Below, piece by piece: positions 8,130 to 16,236 of a stretch of 25,754 nt of DNA (the stretch's first letter is position 1; each line of letters starts with the position of its first letter). The notes beneath the pieces are model-generated. The model had not been told where the DNA came from, did no database searches, and saw only the letters and a program-made list of their open reading frames with translations. This DNA is from Thiotrichaceae bacterium (lineage in GTDB: Bacteria; Pseudomonadota; Gammaproteobacteria; Thiotrichales; Thiotrichaceae), in NCBI GenBank assembly GCA_027008885.1, contig JALVDQ010000322.1:1-25754 (forward strand), read 5' to 3'. Made by a program: the position numbers and the translations under genes.

Positions 8130-8624
8130 ATGAAATTTTTTAGTAGTTGTTTGATATTTATTTTCTTTACCGGGATGCTGAGTGCGTCTGAGGTGGGTTC
8201 TGGCGAATCCAAAGTGCTTGAGGAAACTGATTTTCAGGCGCTTTCGGCAAAGATGAAAGAAAAATCGCTCGGTCTGGTTCTTATGTTTCATGCCGAGCAT
8301 TGCGCCTATTGTGCCTTGATGGAGCGTGAGATTCTTTCGCCCATGGTGATTAGTGGCGACTATGACAAGCGGGTTTTTATTCGTAAATTGCTGATTGATG
8401 GCAGCGCAGAAGTCAGGGATTTTGATGGCAGTATGGTTGAGCCTTCTGAAATATCAAACCGCTATGCTGCTGTGGTCACTCCGACACTGGTTTTTCTGGA
8501 TTATCATGGCAAGAAACAGGCAAAGACAATGGTGGGGATTAATACGCTGGATTATTTTGGTGTCTATCTTGATGAAGAAATTGATACATTGATGAAAAAT
8601 ATCAAAACCGAAGAGTCTCGGTGA
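8130..8624 (+). CDS. Exported thioredoxin-like protein
   Basis: A signal peptide is evident (MKFFSSCLIFIFFTGMLSAS), with cleavage likely near residue 20. The mature part is a thioredoxin fold with the redox motif CAYC (Cys58, Cys61) in LMFHAEHCAYCALMERE, and the cis-proline motif VVTPTLVFLD (Pro118). This resembles the SoxW/thioredoxin-like periplasmic reductases, so disulfide exchange in the periplasm is the likely role; the partner is unknown. The length is 164 residues, with GAGG at 8115-8118 as the ribosome-binding site. The gene stands alone, divergent from hemC and convergent with algR. That makes it an insertion into the algR-hemC order known from Pseudomonas. Confidence 0.88.
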   Translation: MKFFSSCLIFIFFTGMLSASEVGSGESKVLEETDFQALSAKMKEKSLGLVLMFHAEHCAYCALMEREILSPMVISGDYDKRVFIRKLLIDGSAEVRDFDGSMVEPSEISNRYAAVVTPTLVFLDYHGKKQAKTMVGINTLDYFGVYLDEEIDTLMKNIKTEESR

Positions 8625-8712
8625 TTTGGCAGTCTATGACTATTTCAGTGCGATTTCTGGAGAAATAAGCTAAAGAGCAATTGGAAGCAAATAGAGGAGA
8701 GGATAGATAGAT

Positions 8713-8742
8713 ACCCATCCCCCCCTTTTTTACTATATTTTT
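8713..8742 (+). repeat. C-run/T-run repeat, solo copy (C7)
   Basis: The sequence ACCCATCCCCCCC, then TTTTTT, then ACTATATTTTT, is a single arm of the palindrome at 3008-3085. The C-run is seven here and six in the other four copies. It lies between the convergent thioredoxin-like gene and algR, 26 bases from the algR stop. The preceding GATAGAT is shared in part with the copy at 22714. It is followed by a short ATT/GTT simple repeat (8743-8762). No second arm is present. Confidence 0.8.
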
Positions 8743-8768
8743 ATCATTATTATTATTGTTGTTAACAT

Positions 8769-9512
8769 TTAACGATTGCGAACAAATCGACGTATTTCTG
8801 CGACGTGGCGACGGCTTACTTCCAGTTCGTCTTCAATACGATCAATTTTTACCCGTACACGCCCGATATTGGTTTTTGCCAGACCGGTGATGCGGTTTTT
8901 GGCAACGAGTGCGTTGCGGTGAATACGAATAAATTTATCAGACAGGTCACTTTCAAGAGACTTGAGTGATTCTTCAATAATCACCTCTCCCTTGCTATGA
9001 CGCACTGTAACGTATTTTTGATCTGCCTGAAAATAATATACGTCTTCAATAGGAATTAACTCCAGGTTGCCACGCATACGCGCACAGATATGTTTCCGGC
9101 CTGAGCCAGTAATATCGCTCTCATCTAGCACTTTGGATCGTTGTGCGCGATTAAGCGAGCGGGCCTGTTGTAGACTTTTTAGTAATTGTTCTTGTCTTAT
9201 TGGTTTCATAAGGTACCCTGTTGCTTTGGTTGAAAAGGCTTCTAATGCATACTCACCGTATGCAGTAGTGAAAATTACGGCTGGTGGATTTGGCATTCCT
9301 GACAGGTGTTTTGCTACTTCCAGCCCATCCATCACAGGCATGGAAATATCCAGCAAAATTAAGTCAGGTTGATGGCGTTCAACCATCATAAGTGCTTCAG
9401 CCCCGTTTTCGGCTTCTGCACAAATATTGTATTCAGAACTGTCTTTTAGCAGGCTCTGAATGCGTTGACGTGCAAGTTCTTCATCATCAACGACCAGGAT
9501 GTTCATTGTCAT
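8769..9512 (-). CDS. algR: LytTR-family response regulator (AlgR-like)
   Basis: This DNA-binding response regulator has an N-terminal receiver domain (acidic pair Asp9/Asp10, phospho-acceptor Asp55 in LILLDISMP, conserved Lys in GYLMKP) and a C-terminal LytTR DNA-binding domain (about residues 143-245, containing IEDVYYFQADQKYVTV and FIRIHRNALVAKNRI). It is 247 residues long. The start at 9512 is preferred over the ATG at 9506 because AAGGAG inside the last codons of algZ lies 9 bases upstream. It is the partner of algZ, whose stop is 3 bases before. In Pseudomonas the orthologue controls twitching motility and alginate; the targets here are unknown, but see the candidate sites at 10682-10755. 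Confidence 0.93.
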   Translation of the reverse strand: MTMNILVVDDEELARQRIQSLLKDSSEYNICAEAENGAEALMMVERHQPDLILLDISMPVMDGLEVAKHLSGMPNPPAVIFTTAYGEYALEAFSTKATGYLMKPIRQEQLLKSLQQARSLNRAQRSKVLDESDITGSGRKHICARMRGNLELIPIEDVYYFQADQKYVTVRHSKGEVIIEESLKSLESDLSDKFIRIHRNALVAKNRITGLAKTNIGRVRVKIDRIEDELEVSRRHVAEIRRFVRNR

Positions 9513-9515
9513 TTT

Positions 9516-10568
9516 TTATGGCTCCTTAGGTATTGAGAAAGAGACGCGGTACTGATGCTCGGATTTCATTATTTTTAGATTTGCCCGATCGCCATAGGCG
9601 AGTCTCAAACGTTTTTTTAAATTTTCCTGGGCAATGTGATTCCCTTTTTGGTGGGAATTAGTGCCTTCGGGTGGGATAGGGTTGGAAACCACAACATCAA
9701 GCATCGATCCTGAATCATACAGACTAATGCCGAGTGTGCCGCCATCTTTGCGTGGCTGAATGCCATGATAAATTGCATTTTCAACAAGTGGTTGAAGTAA
9801 TAATGGCGGGATTTCCATATTGAAAGGAAGAGTATTTTTGTCCATATCCCAGACAACATTCAGGCGGCGCTTGCCAAGTCGCAAGCCTTCCATTTTCAGA
9901 TAGCGAAGTGTCACGTCCAGCTCTTCGCCCAGTGAAACACGATTTCTGGTATCGAGGGTTGAGCGAAAAATATCGGCAAGATCAAGCAGTGCATCTTCCG
10001 CCTTGTTTTGATCTACATGAACGAGTTGGGCAATGGTATTCAGGCTGTTAAAGAGGAAGTGAGGGCGCATGCGTGATTGTAATGCGTCATATTTCGCGCC
10101 ACTGTCTGCTTTTAATAACTGGGCTATTTGATTTTGCACAAAGAAATAATGCAATGCCATCAATACCAGTAAAAGGGCAATGACGATGTTTCGCAGGATG
10201 AATGGTGTATCCCAGTAATAAATAACGCCAACTTTTTGAAAACTGTCAGCCATAATGGCAATAATGGATGCCCCGATGGTAAAACCTACAACGATGGCAC
10301 TAATCACAATGCGGATATGCAAGGTACTGAGATTACGAATTTTTTTGGCAAGTAAACAGACGGCAAAGGTGGAGCTTAAGACAACCCACTGAACAAACAG
10401 GGAAGTAAGCCCCAGCCTGATAAATGAGTCGGTGTAGCTTAGGGAGGAACCAGAAAGTGCCAGGATTAAAGCCAACACTTCCGCACCCAGCATCACGCGT
10501 AACAGGGCACCTGGAGTACACAATTCAGGTAAAAAACCAATTGTCTGTTCAGTATTAGCGATATTCAT
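9516..10568 (-). CDS. algZ: LytS/YehU-type sensor histidine kinase (AlgZ/FimS-like)
   Basis: This membrane sensor kinase is predicted to phosphorylate the adjacent AlgR-like regulator. Several hydrophobic segments span about residues 22-150 (for example VLALILALSG, FVQWVVLSSTFAVCLL, IVISAIVVGFTIGASIIAIM, IVIALLLVLMALHYFF). The His-kinase box is RMRPHFLFNSLNTIAQ, with His170 as the likely phosphorylated residue. An ATPase region follows (PPLLLQPLVENAIYHGI, then an atypical glycine region). The length of 350 residues fits AlgZ/FimS. It is divergent from argH, as in Pseudomonas. A long hairpin lies about 30 bases upstream of the ATG, and no strong ribosome-binding site is visible, so translation may be controlled there. 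Confidence 0.92.
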   Translation of the reverse strand: MNIANTEQTIGFLPELCTPGALLRVMLGAEVLALILALSGSSLSYTDSFIRLGLTSLFVQWVVLSSTFAVCLLAKKIRNLSTLHIRIVISAIVVGFTIGASIIAIMADSFQKVGVIYYWDTPFILRNIVIALLLVLMALHYFFVQNQIAQLLKADSGAKYDALQSRMRPHFLFNSLNTIAQLVHVDQNKAEDALLDLADIFRSTLDTRNRVSLGEELDVTLRYLKMEGLRLGKRRLNVVWDMDKNTLPFNMEIPPLLLQPLVENAIYHGIQPRKDGGTLGISLYDSGSMLDVVVSNPIPPEGTNSHQKGNHIAQENLKKRLRLAYGDRANLKIMKSEHQYRVSFSIPKEP

Positions 10569-10597
10569 TCGTTTTTATTATATTATATTCAGCTTGC

Positions 10598-10649
10598 GTC
10601 ACTGGCTCACTTAATACCCAATCACTCTGTATCAAGTAAGCCAAGCGAC
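10598..10649 (-). promoter_or_regulatory. Long RNA hairpin in the algZ leader
   Basis: Arms 10598-10617 and 10629-10649 are inverted repeats with a 10618-10628 loop. In the minus-strand transcript they form a 20-bp stem with one bulged U and an 11-base loop. All three non-Watson-Crick positions are G-U pairs on that strand, but would be A-C mismatches on the plus strand, which favours a structure in algZ mRNA. The hairpin ends about 30 bases before the algZ ATG. It may modulate translation or stability. It is not followed by a U-run, so it is not an ordinary terminator. Confidence 0.65.
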
Positions 10650-10681
10650 TAATTTGCAAGCAAAAAACTCTTTTTTATTAT

Positions 10682-10755
10682 TGTTTGTCAAGCCGACAGG
10701 CGGTGCAATTATTCTGACGATCTATCGTTCGTTATTTTTATTAATTTTGTTCGTC
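10682..10755 (+). promoter_or_regulatory. Candidate LytTR (AlgR-type) binding sites, three in phase
   Basis: Three direct matches to the core of the AlgR box (CCGTTCGTC) occur: TGTTTGTC at 10682, CGTTCGTT at 10726 and TGTTCGTC at 10748. Their starts are 44 and 22 bp apart, that is, whole multiples of two DNA turns. LytTR regulators bind direct repeats with about this spacing. They lie between the divergent argH and algZ, so autoregulation of algZ/algR or control of argH is possible. Each match is imperfect and the region is AT-rich, so chance is not excluded. Confidence 0.45.
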
Positions 10756-10794
10756 TATTATAAGCAAACCTTACTGACTGGAAACTGAATAAAT

Positions 10795-12234
10795 ATGTCT
10801 GAAAACAAAAAAAGTACGGATACTGAAGATACTGAAAAAGATAAACTCTGGGGAGGGCGTTTTACTGAATCAACCGATGCTTTTGTCGAGGCTTTTACGG
10901 CATCAATAAATTTTGATAAACGCCTGTATGAGCACGATATCGTGGCTTCCAAAGCTCATGCGCAAATGCTGCACAAGGTCGGGATTCTTGCAAAAGACGA
11001 AATGCAGGATATTTTGTCTGGTCTGGATGAGATTCAGCAGGAAATTGAAGCAGGCACTCTGGAATGGTCGGTTCAGCTTGAAGATATTCATATGAATATT
11101 GAAGCCCGTCTTACTGACAAGATAGGAATCGCGGGTAAAAAACTGCATACAGGGCGTTCGAGAAACGACCAGGTTGCAACCGATATCAGGCTTTGGCTGC
11201 GTCAACAGATTGATTATATATCATCTGAGATCGTGCGCCTGCAACAGGGATTGTTGCAAGTTGCGAAAAGGGAAGCAGATACTATCTTGCCTGGCTTTAC
11301 CCATCTGCAGGTGGCTCAACCGATTAGTTTCGGGCATCACATGATGGCGTGGTATGAAATGTTAAAGCGTGATTTTGAAAGATTGCAGGATTGCAGAAAA
11401 CGGGTCAATATTATGCCATTGGGTGCAGCGGCATTGGCAGGGACAAGTTATCCCATAGACAGAGACTACACGGCGGAGTTATTAGGTTTTGAATGTGCAT
11501 CTGCAAACTCGCTGGACAGTGTCAGTGACCGGGATTTTGCGATTGAATTTGTCTCCGCGGCATCTTTGCTGATGATGCATCTGTCACGTTTTTCCGAGGA
11601 GCTGGTATTATGGACCTCGGCGCAATTCAATTTTATTAATTTGCCGGATCGCTTTTGCACCGGCTCATCCATTATGCCGCAGAAGAAAAACCCGGATGTA
11701 CCTGAACTGATCAGGGGCAAAACGGGACGTGTTTATGGCGATTTGATGTCTTTGCTGACCCTTATGAAAAGTCAGCCACTTGCCTACAATAAGGATAACC
11801 AGGAAGACAAGGAACCTTTGTTTGACACAGTGGATACCTTGCTGGGTAGCCTGAGAGCTTTTGCGGATATGATTCCCCATATTGAAACCAGAAAAGACAG
11901 TATGCGTACAGCTGCAATGCAGGGCTTCTCAACTGCGACTGATCTTGCTGATTATCTGGTAAGAAAGGGAATGCCATTCAGGGACGCGCATGAAGTCGTA
12001 GGCAATGCGGTTGCCTTTGGGGTCAAAACAGGCAAAGACCTTAGCGAGATGTCATTGCAGGAATTGCAGGCATTTTCCAAAATGATTGGGCAAGATGTGT
12101 TTGAGGTGCTAACGCTGGAAGGTTCCGTTGCTGCGCGCGATCATCTTGGCGGGACTTCTGCGGCGCAGGTCAGGAAAAGAGTTGAAGAAGCATACATCAA
12201 TCTTCAGAATATTCAGGCGAATGACACGCTTTGA
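10795..12234 (+). CDS. argH: Argininosuccinate lyase
   Basis: ArgH splits argininosuccinate into arginine and fumarate, the last step of arginine synthesis. The protein opens with a short acidic and polar extension ([16 protein letters not shown]) before the conserved [18 protein letters not shown]. Other signatures are [29 protein letters not shown] and the superfamily motif [12 protein letters not shown] (residues 290-301), which carries the catalytic serine loop. It has 479 residues, slightly longer than usual because of the N-terminal extension. The gene is alone on its strand, divergent from algZ, with GGAAA about 10 bases before the ATG. A 12-base direct repeat begins in its last codons (12230-12241 and 12246-12257). 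Confidence 0.97.
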   Translation: MSENKKSTDTEDTEKDKLWGGRFTESTDAFVEAFTASINFDKRLYEHDIVASKAHAQMLHKVGILAKDEMQDILSGLDEIQQEIEAGTLEWSVQLEDIHMNIEARLTDKIGIAGKKLHTGRSRNDQVATDIRLWLRQQIDYISSEIVRLQQGLLQVAKREADTILPGFTHLQVAQPISFGHHMMAWYEMLKRDFERLQDCRKRVNIMPLGAAALAGTSYPIDRDYTAELLGFECASANSLDSVSDRDFAIEFVSAASLLMMHLSRFSEELVLWTSAQFNFINLPDRFCTGSSIMPQKKNPDVPELIRGKTGRVYGDLMSLLTLMKSQPLAYNKDNQEDKEPLFDTVDTLLGSLRAFADMIPHIETRKDSMRTAAMQGFSTATDLADYLVRKGMPFRDAHEVVGNAVAFGVKTGKDLSEMSLQELQAFSKMIGQDVFEVLTLEGSVAARDHLGGTSAAQVRKRVEEAYINLQNIQANDTL

Positions 12235-12257
12235 TAATATTAGTATTTGATAATATT
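12230..12257. repeat. 12-base direct repeat at the argH 3' end
   Basis: TTTGATAATATT occurs at 12230-12241, overlapping the argH stop codon, and again at 12246-12257, with four bases between. It lies directly upstream of the candidate capsule promoter. It may be a regulator-binding direct repeat (16-base period), or a simple duplication of AT-rich sequence. Confidence 0.6.
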
Positions 12258-12289
12258 CTATTACTGCCTGTAGTGCTATAATGTACCAC
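12254..12289 (+). promoter_or_regulatory. Candidate promoter of the capsule-export operon
   Basis: TATAAT at 12277-12282 is preceded by TGC, giving an extended -10 element (TGnTATAAT). The -35 region 17 bases upstream (ATTCTA, 12254-12259) is poor, as is usual with an extended -10. Transcription would start near 12289, about 30 bases before the ATG at 12319. The direct repeat at 12230-12257 abuts it. Confidence 0.5.
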
Positions 12290-12318
12290 TATTGATGATA
12301 TAAAGGATTCCATTATCC

Positions 12319-12741
12319 ATGAATTTTTTTGTTTTACCGGCTACACCAGGGGCTATACCAAAAGCTGTATCAGGGACATTAAGATCAGGTTGGATTGTAG
12401 TGATGGTCGCACTGGGGTCTATGCTGTTTTTAACAGCCTGTTCGATACACCGCAAGGTACCCGTCAGTCAACCACCGAGGGTATTTCAGTATGCTTATAA
12501 GGCACCGGCGCGTCAGGCAGTTAATCCCGAGTTTGCCAGGAAACTGGCAAAAGGGAGCAAGGGCGACCATGCTGTGCTTAGATTAAATGGGGTATCCGTC
12601 CCGGTTCGTCTGGGTGAACATTATTTTTCAGCAAATGGCAATCAATGCAGACGTTACCTGGTTAAATCTTCACTATCAAAAGCGGCGTGTTTGATAAACA
12701 ATCGCTGGTATCAGGCAAAACCCATCCTTGTTAACGAATAA
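12319..12741 (+). CDS. Small predicted lipoprotein at the head of the capsule-export operon
   Basis: I do not recognise a named family with certainty. The 140-residue product has a positively charged N-region (LRSGW), a hydrophobic stretch and a lipobox LTAC with Cys41, so it is probably an exported lipoprotein. The mature part is basic and ends with two cysteines in GNQCRRYLV and AACLINNRWYQA, which could form a disulfide. This tail pattern recalls small exopolysaccharide-locus lipoproteins. The ATG at 12319 (AAGGA at 12303-12307) is preferred, because the internal ATG at 12403 would leave too short a signal sequence. kpsE follows 5 bases after the stop, so a role with the export machine is inferred from position. 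Confidence 0.75.
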   Translation: MNFFVLPATPGAIPKAVSGTLRSGWIVVMVALGSMLFLTACSIHRKVPVSQPPRVFQYAYKAPARQAVNPEFARKLAKGSKGDHAVLRLNGVSVPVRLGEHYFSANGNQCRRYLVKSSLSKAACLINNRWYQAKPILVNE

Positions 12742-12746
12742 TTAAA

Positions 12747-13853
12747 ATGAAACTCTTTAAATCAGCGGTATTTTGGCTTTTCTTTGTGCTTCCAATGGCT
12801 CTGGGTGTTACCTATTATTATAAATACGCCAGTAAACAATACGAAGCCAACGCACATTTTACAATTGAAAAGACAGGAAAAGTGGAATCTGATCCTTTCG
12901 GTTTCCTGACTGGATTGACGGGCAATGTTCCATCCACCCGGGATGCGCTTATCATAAAGGATTTTATTGAATCTCGTGAAGTTCTAGAACGTACCAAAGA
13001 TGATTTTGATATTCGCAAATTGTATATGCGCAAAGACAAGGATTTTCTCTCACGACTGGATGAAAATGCCACTATGGAAGATATCGTTGAATACTGGAAA
13101 ACCAAGGTAAACATTGAGTTTAACAAGGCAACGGGTATCGCGCATTTAAGTGTGCTTGCATTTGAGCCTGAAGATGCGATGACGGTCATTAATGCAGTGA
13201 TGAAAGAGAGTGAGGAGCTGGTAAACAAGCTTTCAGAGAAGGCTCGTCAGGATAGTTTGAAATTTGCCAGAAAAGAACTTGAGAATGCCCAGGAAAAGCT
13301 CAAAAAGGTTCGTAGAAAAGTAAAGGAATTCAGGGACAAGGAACAACTTTTAAGTCCGGAAAAGGATCTTGAAACAAAAATTTCACTGGTGGCAGCACTG
13401 GAAAGCGAACTGGCGAAAGCAGAGGCGGAACTGCGAAGCCTGCAAGCATCTCTGCATAATAGCTCACCAAAGGTTAAAGCGGCACTGAATAAATATAACT
13501 CCTTGAGGCAACAGGTAAAAAAAGAGCGTGCTCGCCGCTATCGTAGAGGCAGTAATAAAAAAGACAAAAAAACTATTGGCGCATTGCTTGCCAGGCAAGA
13601 GGAACTGTTAACAGAACAGGAGTTTGCTGAAAAGAGCTATGCGTCTGCCAAACTGGCTATGGAACAGGCAAGGATTGATGCCATACAGCAACATCGTTAT
13701 CTTACTGTTATCGTAAAACCCAGATTGCCTGAACGGGAGGCGAAACCCGACCAGCCCCACGATTATATTGTGTTATTTGTTTCCTGTTTATTATCATGGG
13801 GTATTATGGGTTTGATTATCGCGTCTGTCAGGGATCATGCGGGCTGGGTTTAA
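12747..13853 (+). CDS. kpsE: Capsule polysaccharide export inner-membrane protein (KpsE/CtrB/BexC-like)
   Basis: This is a polysaccharide co-polymerase-type protein that links the inner-membrane ABC exporter to the outer-membrane channel. An N-terminal membrane helix (about residues 6-24) is followed by a periplasmic domain starting YEANAHFTIEK. A long coiled coil rich in Lys, Glu and Leu (about residues 165-325) comes next. The proline-rich segment KPRLPEREAKPDQP precedes the second membrane helix (about 341-362). This topology and the 368-residue length match the family. It lies between the lipoprotein gene and the kpsD-like gene. The stretch KKERARRYRRGSNKKDKK is unusually basic within the coiled coil. 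Confidence 0.88.
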   Translation: MKLFKSAVFWLFFVLPMALGVTYYYKYASKQYEANAHFTIEKTGKVESDPFGFLTGLTGNVPSTRDALIIKDFIESREVLERTKDDFDIRKLYMRKDKDFLSRLDENATMEDIVEYWKTKVNIEFNKATGIAHLSVLAFEPEDAMTVINAVMKESEELVNKLSEKARQDSLKFARKELENAQEKLKKVRRKVKEFRDKEQLLSPEKDLETKISLVAALESELAKAEAELRSLQASLHNSSPKVKAALNKYNSLRQQVKKERARRYRRGSNKKDKKTIGALLARQEELLTEQEFAEKSYASAKLAMEQARIDAIQQHRYLTVIVKPRLPEREAKPDQPHDYIVLFVSCLLSWGIMGLIIASVRDHAGWV

Positions 13854-13858
13854 TAAAA

Positions 13859-15448
13859 ATGATACATACACATACTATGAAGAAACAAACCATTTACTTT
13901 ATTGTAAGCTGTTTTCTCTTGTTTGCTCTGGCAATAGATGGGAATACCAAAGAGCCTGCAACAAAAACAATTCAGCCTTATGGCAGTAACCTGTTTTCCG
14001 GTGATTTTCAGTCCTTGCATAATGACGGTTTGAATCCGGATTATAAACTGGAAATAGGTGACAAACTTGCCTTGCACATGTGGGGACAGGTAACAATTGA
14101 TGAAACACTGACGGTTGATTCCAGCGGGCAAATTTTTATCCCGGAAGTTGGTGCTGTTAAAGTGGCTGGTATTTCATCACGCAATCTTTCCAGAGTCGTC
14201 AAGCAAAAAGTAGCAACAATATTTAAGGATGGGGAAGGTGTCTATGTTAGTTTGCTCACATCAACACCCATCAGTGTTTATGTTACGGGTTCTGTTAAAA
14301 AACCGGGGCAATACACCGGAGCGGCATCCAATAGCGTTTTGTCATTTCTTTTTAAGGCAGGCGGAATTGATCCCCAGCGGGGCAGTTATCGAAGCGTGAG
14401 GTTGCTAAGGGGAAACAGACTGATTACACGCTTTGATCTCTATCCTTTTTTAAGAAAGGGAAAAATTAAGCATGTAAAGTTTCAGAATGGCGATACCATC
14501 GTTGTTGATGAAATAGGCTCGACCATAGAAGTGGCGGGCAATACCAGAAACCCTTTTCGTTTTGAATTTCTGGGAAAACAAATGACAGGGAGGCAACTGG
14601 AACAATATGCCCGACCTGCCGCCAAAGTCACCCATGTGTCGATTTCTGGTGCTCGCAACAGAAAACCCTGGTCAGTGTATATACCTTATCAGCAATTTTT
14701 AAACACACGTTTGCTTGATGGCGACAAGATTACGTTTAGAACAGATTCGATTACACCTGCCATAGGCATCAGGATACAGGGAAGTTTTAGAGGTGAATCT
14801 TATTATTCGATTAAAAAAGGAAGTCGTTTGAAAGAAGTTCTTGATTACATTGCGGTTGATCCTGAATCATCAGATATAAAGAATATTTATCTTAAGCGCA
14901 GAAGTATTGCCAATCAGCAAAAGAAAAACCTGTCTGAAAGTATTCAAAGACTGGAAAGAAGCCTGCTTACCACGCCTTCAAAATCTGATGGTGAGGCAGC
15001 AATTCGGGGTAAGGAAGCTGAATTAATGCTTAAATACGTCGAACATGCCCGTCAGGTACAAATAGAAGGGCAGGTAGTTGTCAGTGAAAATGGAAATATC
15101 GCAAATATCCGTCTTGAAGAAGGCGATATTATTGTTATTCCGCAGAAGAGTGATGTTGTTACTGTCAGCGGTGAAGTGCTTATCCCGCAGGCAATGGCAT
15201 ACGCACAGAATGTTTCCATCAAGGACTATATCAAGCGCGCGGGTGGTTTTGCGCAGCGAGCAGACGAGCAAAAGCTGGTTGTCAGGCATCCGAATGGAAA
15301 AGTCGATATTGGATCAAATTTAAGGGTGAACCCTGGTGACCAGATTATTGTTTTCCCAAAAGTAGATCCAAAGCAGCGACAAAATGTAAAAGACTGGATT
15401 CAGATCATCTATCAAATCGCTATTTCAGCCAAGGCAGTGGGGCTATAG
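13859..15448 (+). CDS. kpsD: Outer-membrane polysaccharide export protein (KpsD/Wza-like, SLBB domains)
   Basis: This is the predicted outer-membrane or periplasmic channel part of the capsule exporter. A signal peptide (MKKQTIYFIVSCFLLFALA) precedes the polysaccharide export domain (YKLEIGDKLALHMWGQVTIDETLTVDSSGQIFIPEVGAVKVAG), followed by SLBB-type repeats (TPISVYVTGSVKKPGQYTGA and VVTVSGEVLIPQAMAYAQNVSIKDYIKRAGGF). The C-terminal VFPKVDPKQRQNVKDWIQIIYQIA is typical of this protein type in ABC capsule loci. I chose the ATG at 13859, 5 bases after the kpsE stop (529 residues). The ATG at 13877 is equally possible, whereas an upstream start at 13796 would bury the signal peptide. No lipobox cysteine was seen. 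Confidence 0.87.
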   Translation: MIHTHTMKKQTIYFIVSCFLLFALAIDGNTKEPATKTIQPYGSNLFSGDFQSLHNDGLNPDYKLEIGDKLALHMWGQVTIDETLTVDSSGQIFIPEVGAVKVAGISSRNLSRVVKQKVATIFKDGEGVYVSLLTSTPISVYVTGSVKKPGQYTGAASNSVLSFLFKAGGIDPQRGSYRSVRLLRGNRLITRFDLYPFLRKGKIKHVKFQNGDTIVVDEIGSTIEVAGNTRNPFRFEFLGKQMTGRQLEQYARPAAKVTHVSISGARNRKPWSVYIPYQQFLNTRLLDGDKITFRTDSITPAIGIRIQGSFRGESYYSIKKGSRLKEVLDYIAVDPESSDIKNIYLKRRSIANQQKKNLSESIQRLERSLLTTPSKSDGEAAIRGKEAELMLKYVEHARQVQIEGQVVVSENGNIANIRLEEGDIIVIPQKSDVVTVSGEVLIPQAMAYAQNVSIKDYIKRAGGFAQRADEQKLVVRHPNGKVDIGSNLRVNPGDQIIVFPKVDPKQRQNVKDWIQIIYQIAISAKAVGL

Positions 15449-15452
15449 GGAT

Positions 15453-16235
15453 ATGGAGCTGCTTCATGCGTTGTCAGTTCAGGGGCGTGTTATTTCAGCT
15501 CTGACACTACGCGAAACACGTTCAAGGTATGGCAACAGAAAACTGGGTTTTTTCTGGGCTTTTTTCGAGCCATTAGCTCATGTTGCTGTTTTTGTCGCTA
15601 TCTTCTCCTCAATGAGTCGCACCTCACCCATTGGTGATAATACGGGCTTGTTTATACTGACGGGTATTATGCCCTTCCAGCTTTTTAATAATATTGTTAC
15701 CAATATTATGAATGGTCTGGGTGCAAATAAGGCACTTTTGGGATACCCGCAAGTTATGCCGTTTGATATTATCGTTTCAAGAGTAGCGATTGAATTTGTG
15801 AGTATTTCTGTTGTTTTTATTTTTTGTATCGCGCTCGCATTCTATTTTGGTATTGAAATAAAAATTGATAACTTTTTGCAAATGATGGCACCTGTCGCAT
15901 TACTTGTTTTATTTGCCACAGGAGTCGGCATGTTTAATGCGGCAATTATGCATTCAATGCCTTCCTATTCCAATATTTACTCAGCCCTGTCCAGACCCCT
16001 GTATTTTATGTCTGGTATTTTTTTCACAATGGATTTTCTTTCGCCCAAAATACTCGATTTCCTGTCTTATAATCCGTTGCTAAATATGGTTGAATGGTTT
16101 AGAAGTGGTTTTTATAGCAGTTTTGACAGTTCGTTATATGATGTGGAATATACCGTAGAATCTACGCTTATTATTTTTGTAATAGGTCTGCTTGCTGAAC
16201 GGGCAACAAGTAAAAAAGCACGACAAATAACATAA
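15453..16235 (+). CDS. kpsM: Capsule ABC transporter permease (KpsM-like)
   Basis: This is the membrane subunit of an ABC-2-type exporter for capsular or surface polysaccharide. The N-terminal cytoplasmic segment LRETRSRYGNRKLGFFWAFFEPLAH is the conserved family entry, followed by about six membrane helices ending near residue 250. The motif RPLYFMSGIFFTMDFLSPKILDFLSYNPLLNMVEWFR-type region (about residues 182-217) is also characteristic. The 260-residue length is standard. AGGG lies 4 bases before the ATG, and the gene begins 4 bases after the kpsD-like stop. kpsT follows after a single base. The sugar exported cannot be predicted because no synthesis genes are adjacent. Confidence 0.93.
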   Translation: MELLHALSVQGRVISALTLRETRSRYGNRKLGFFWAFFEPLAHVAVFVAIFSSMSRTSPIGDNTGLFILTGIMPFQLFNNIVTNIMNGLGANKALLGYPQVMPFDIIVSRVAIEFVSISVVFIFCIALAFYFGIEIKIDNFLQMMAPVALLVLFATGVGMFNAAIMHSMPSYSNIYSALSRPLYFMSGIFFTMDFLSPKILDFLSYNPLLNMVEWFRSGFYSSFDSSLYDVEYTVESTLIIFVIGLLAERATSKKARQIT

Positions 16236-16236
16236 T

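Noticed and set aside
8743..8762. ATT/GTT run as a microsatellite or binding array
   Set aside because: It is short and imperfect, in an AT-rich spacer.
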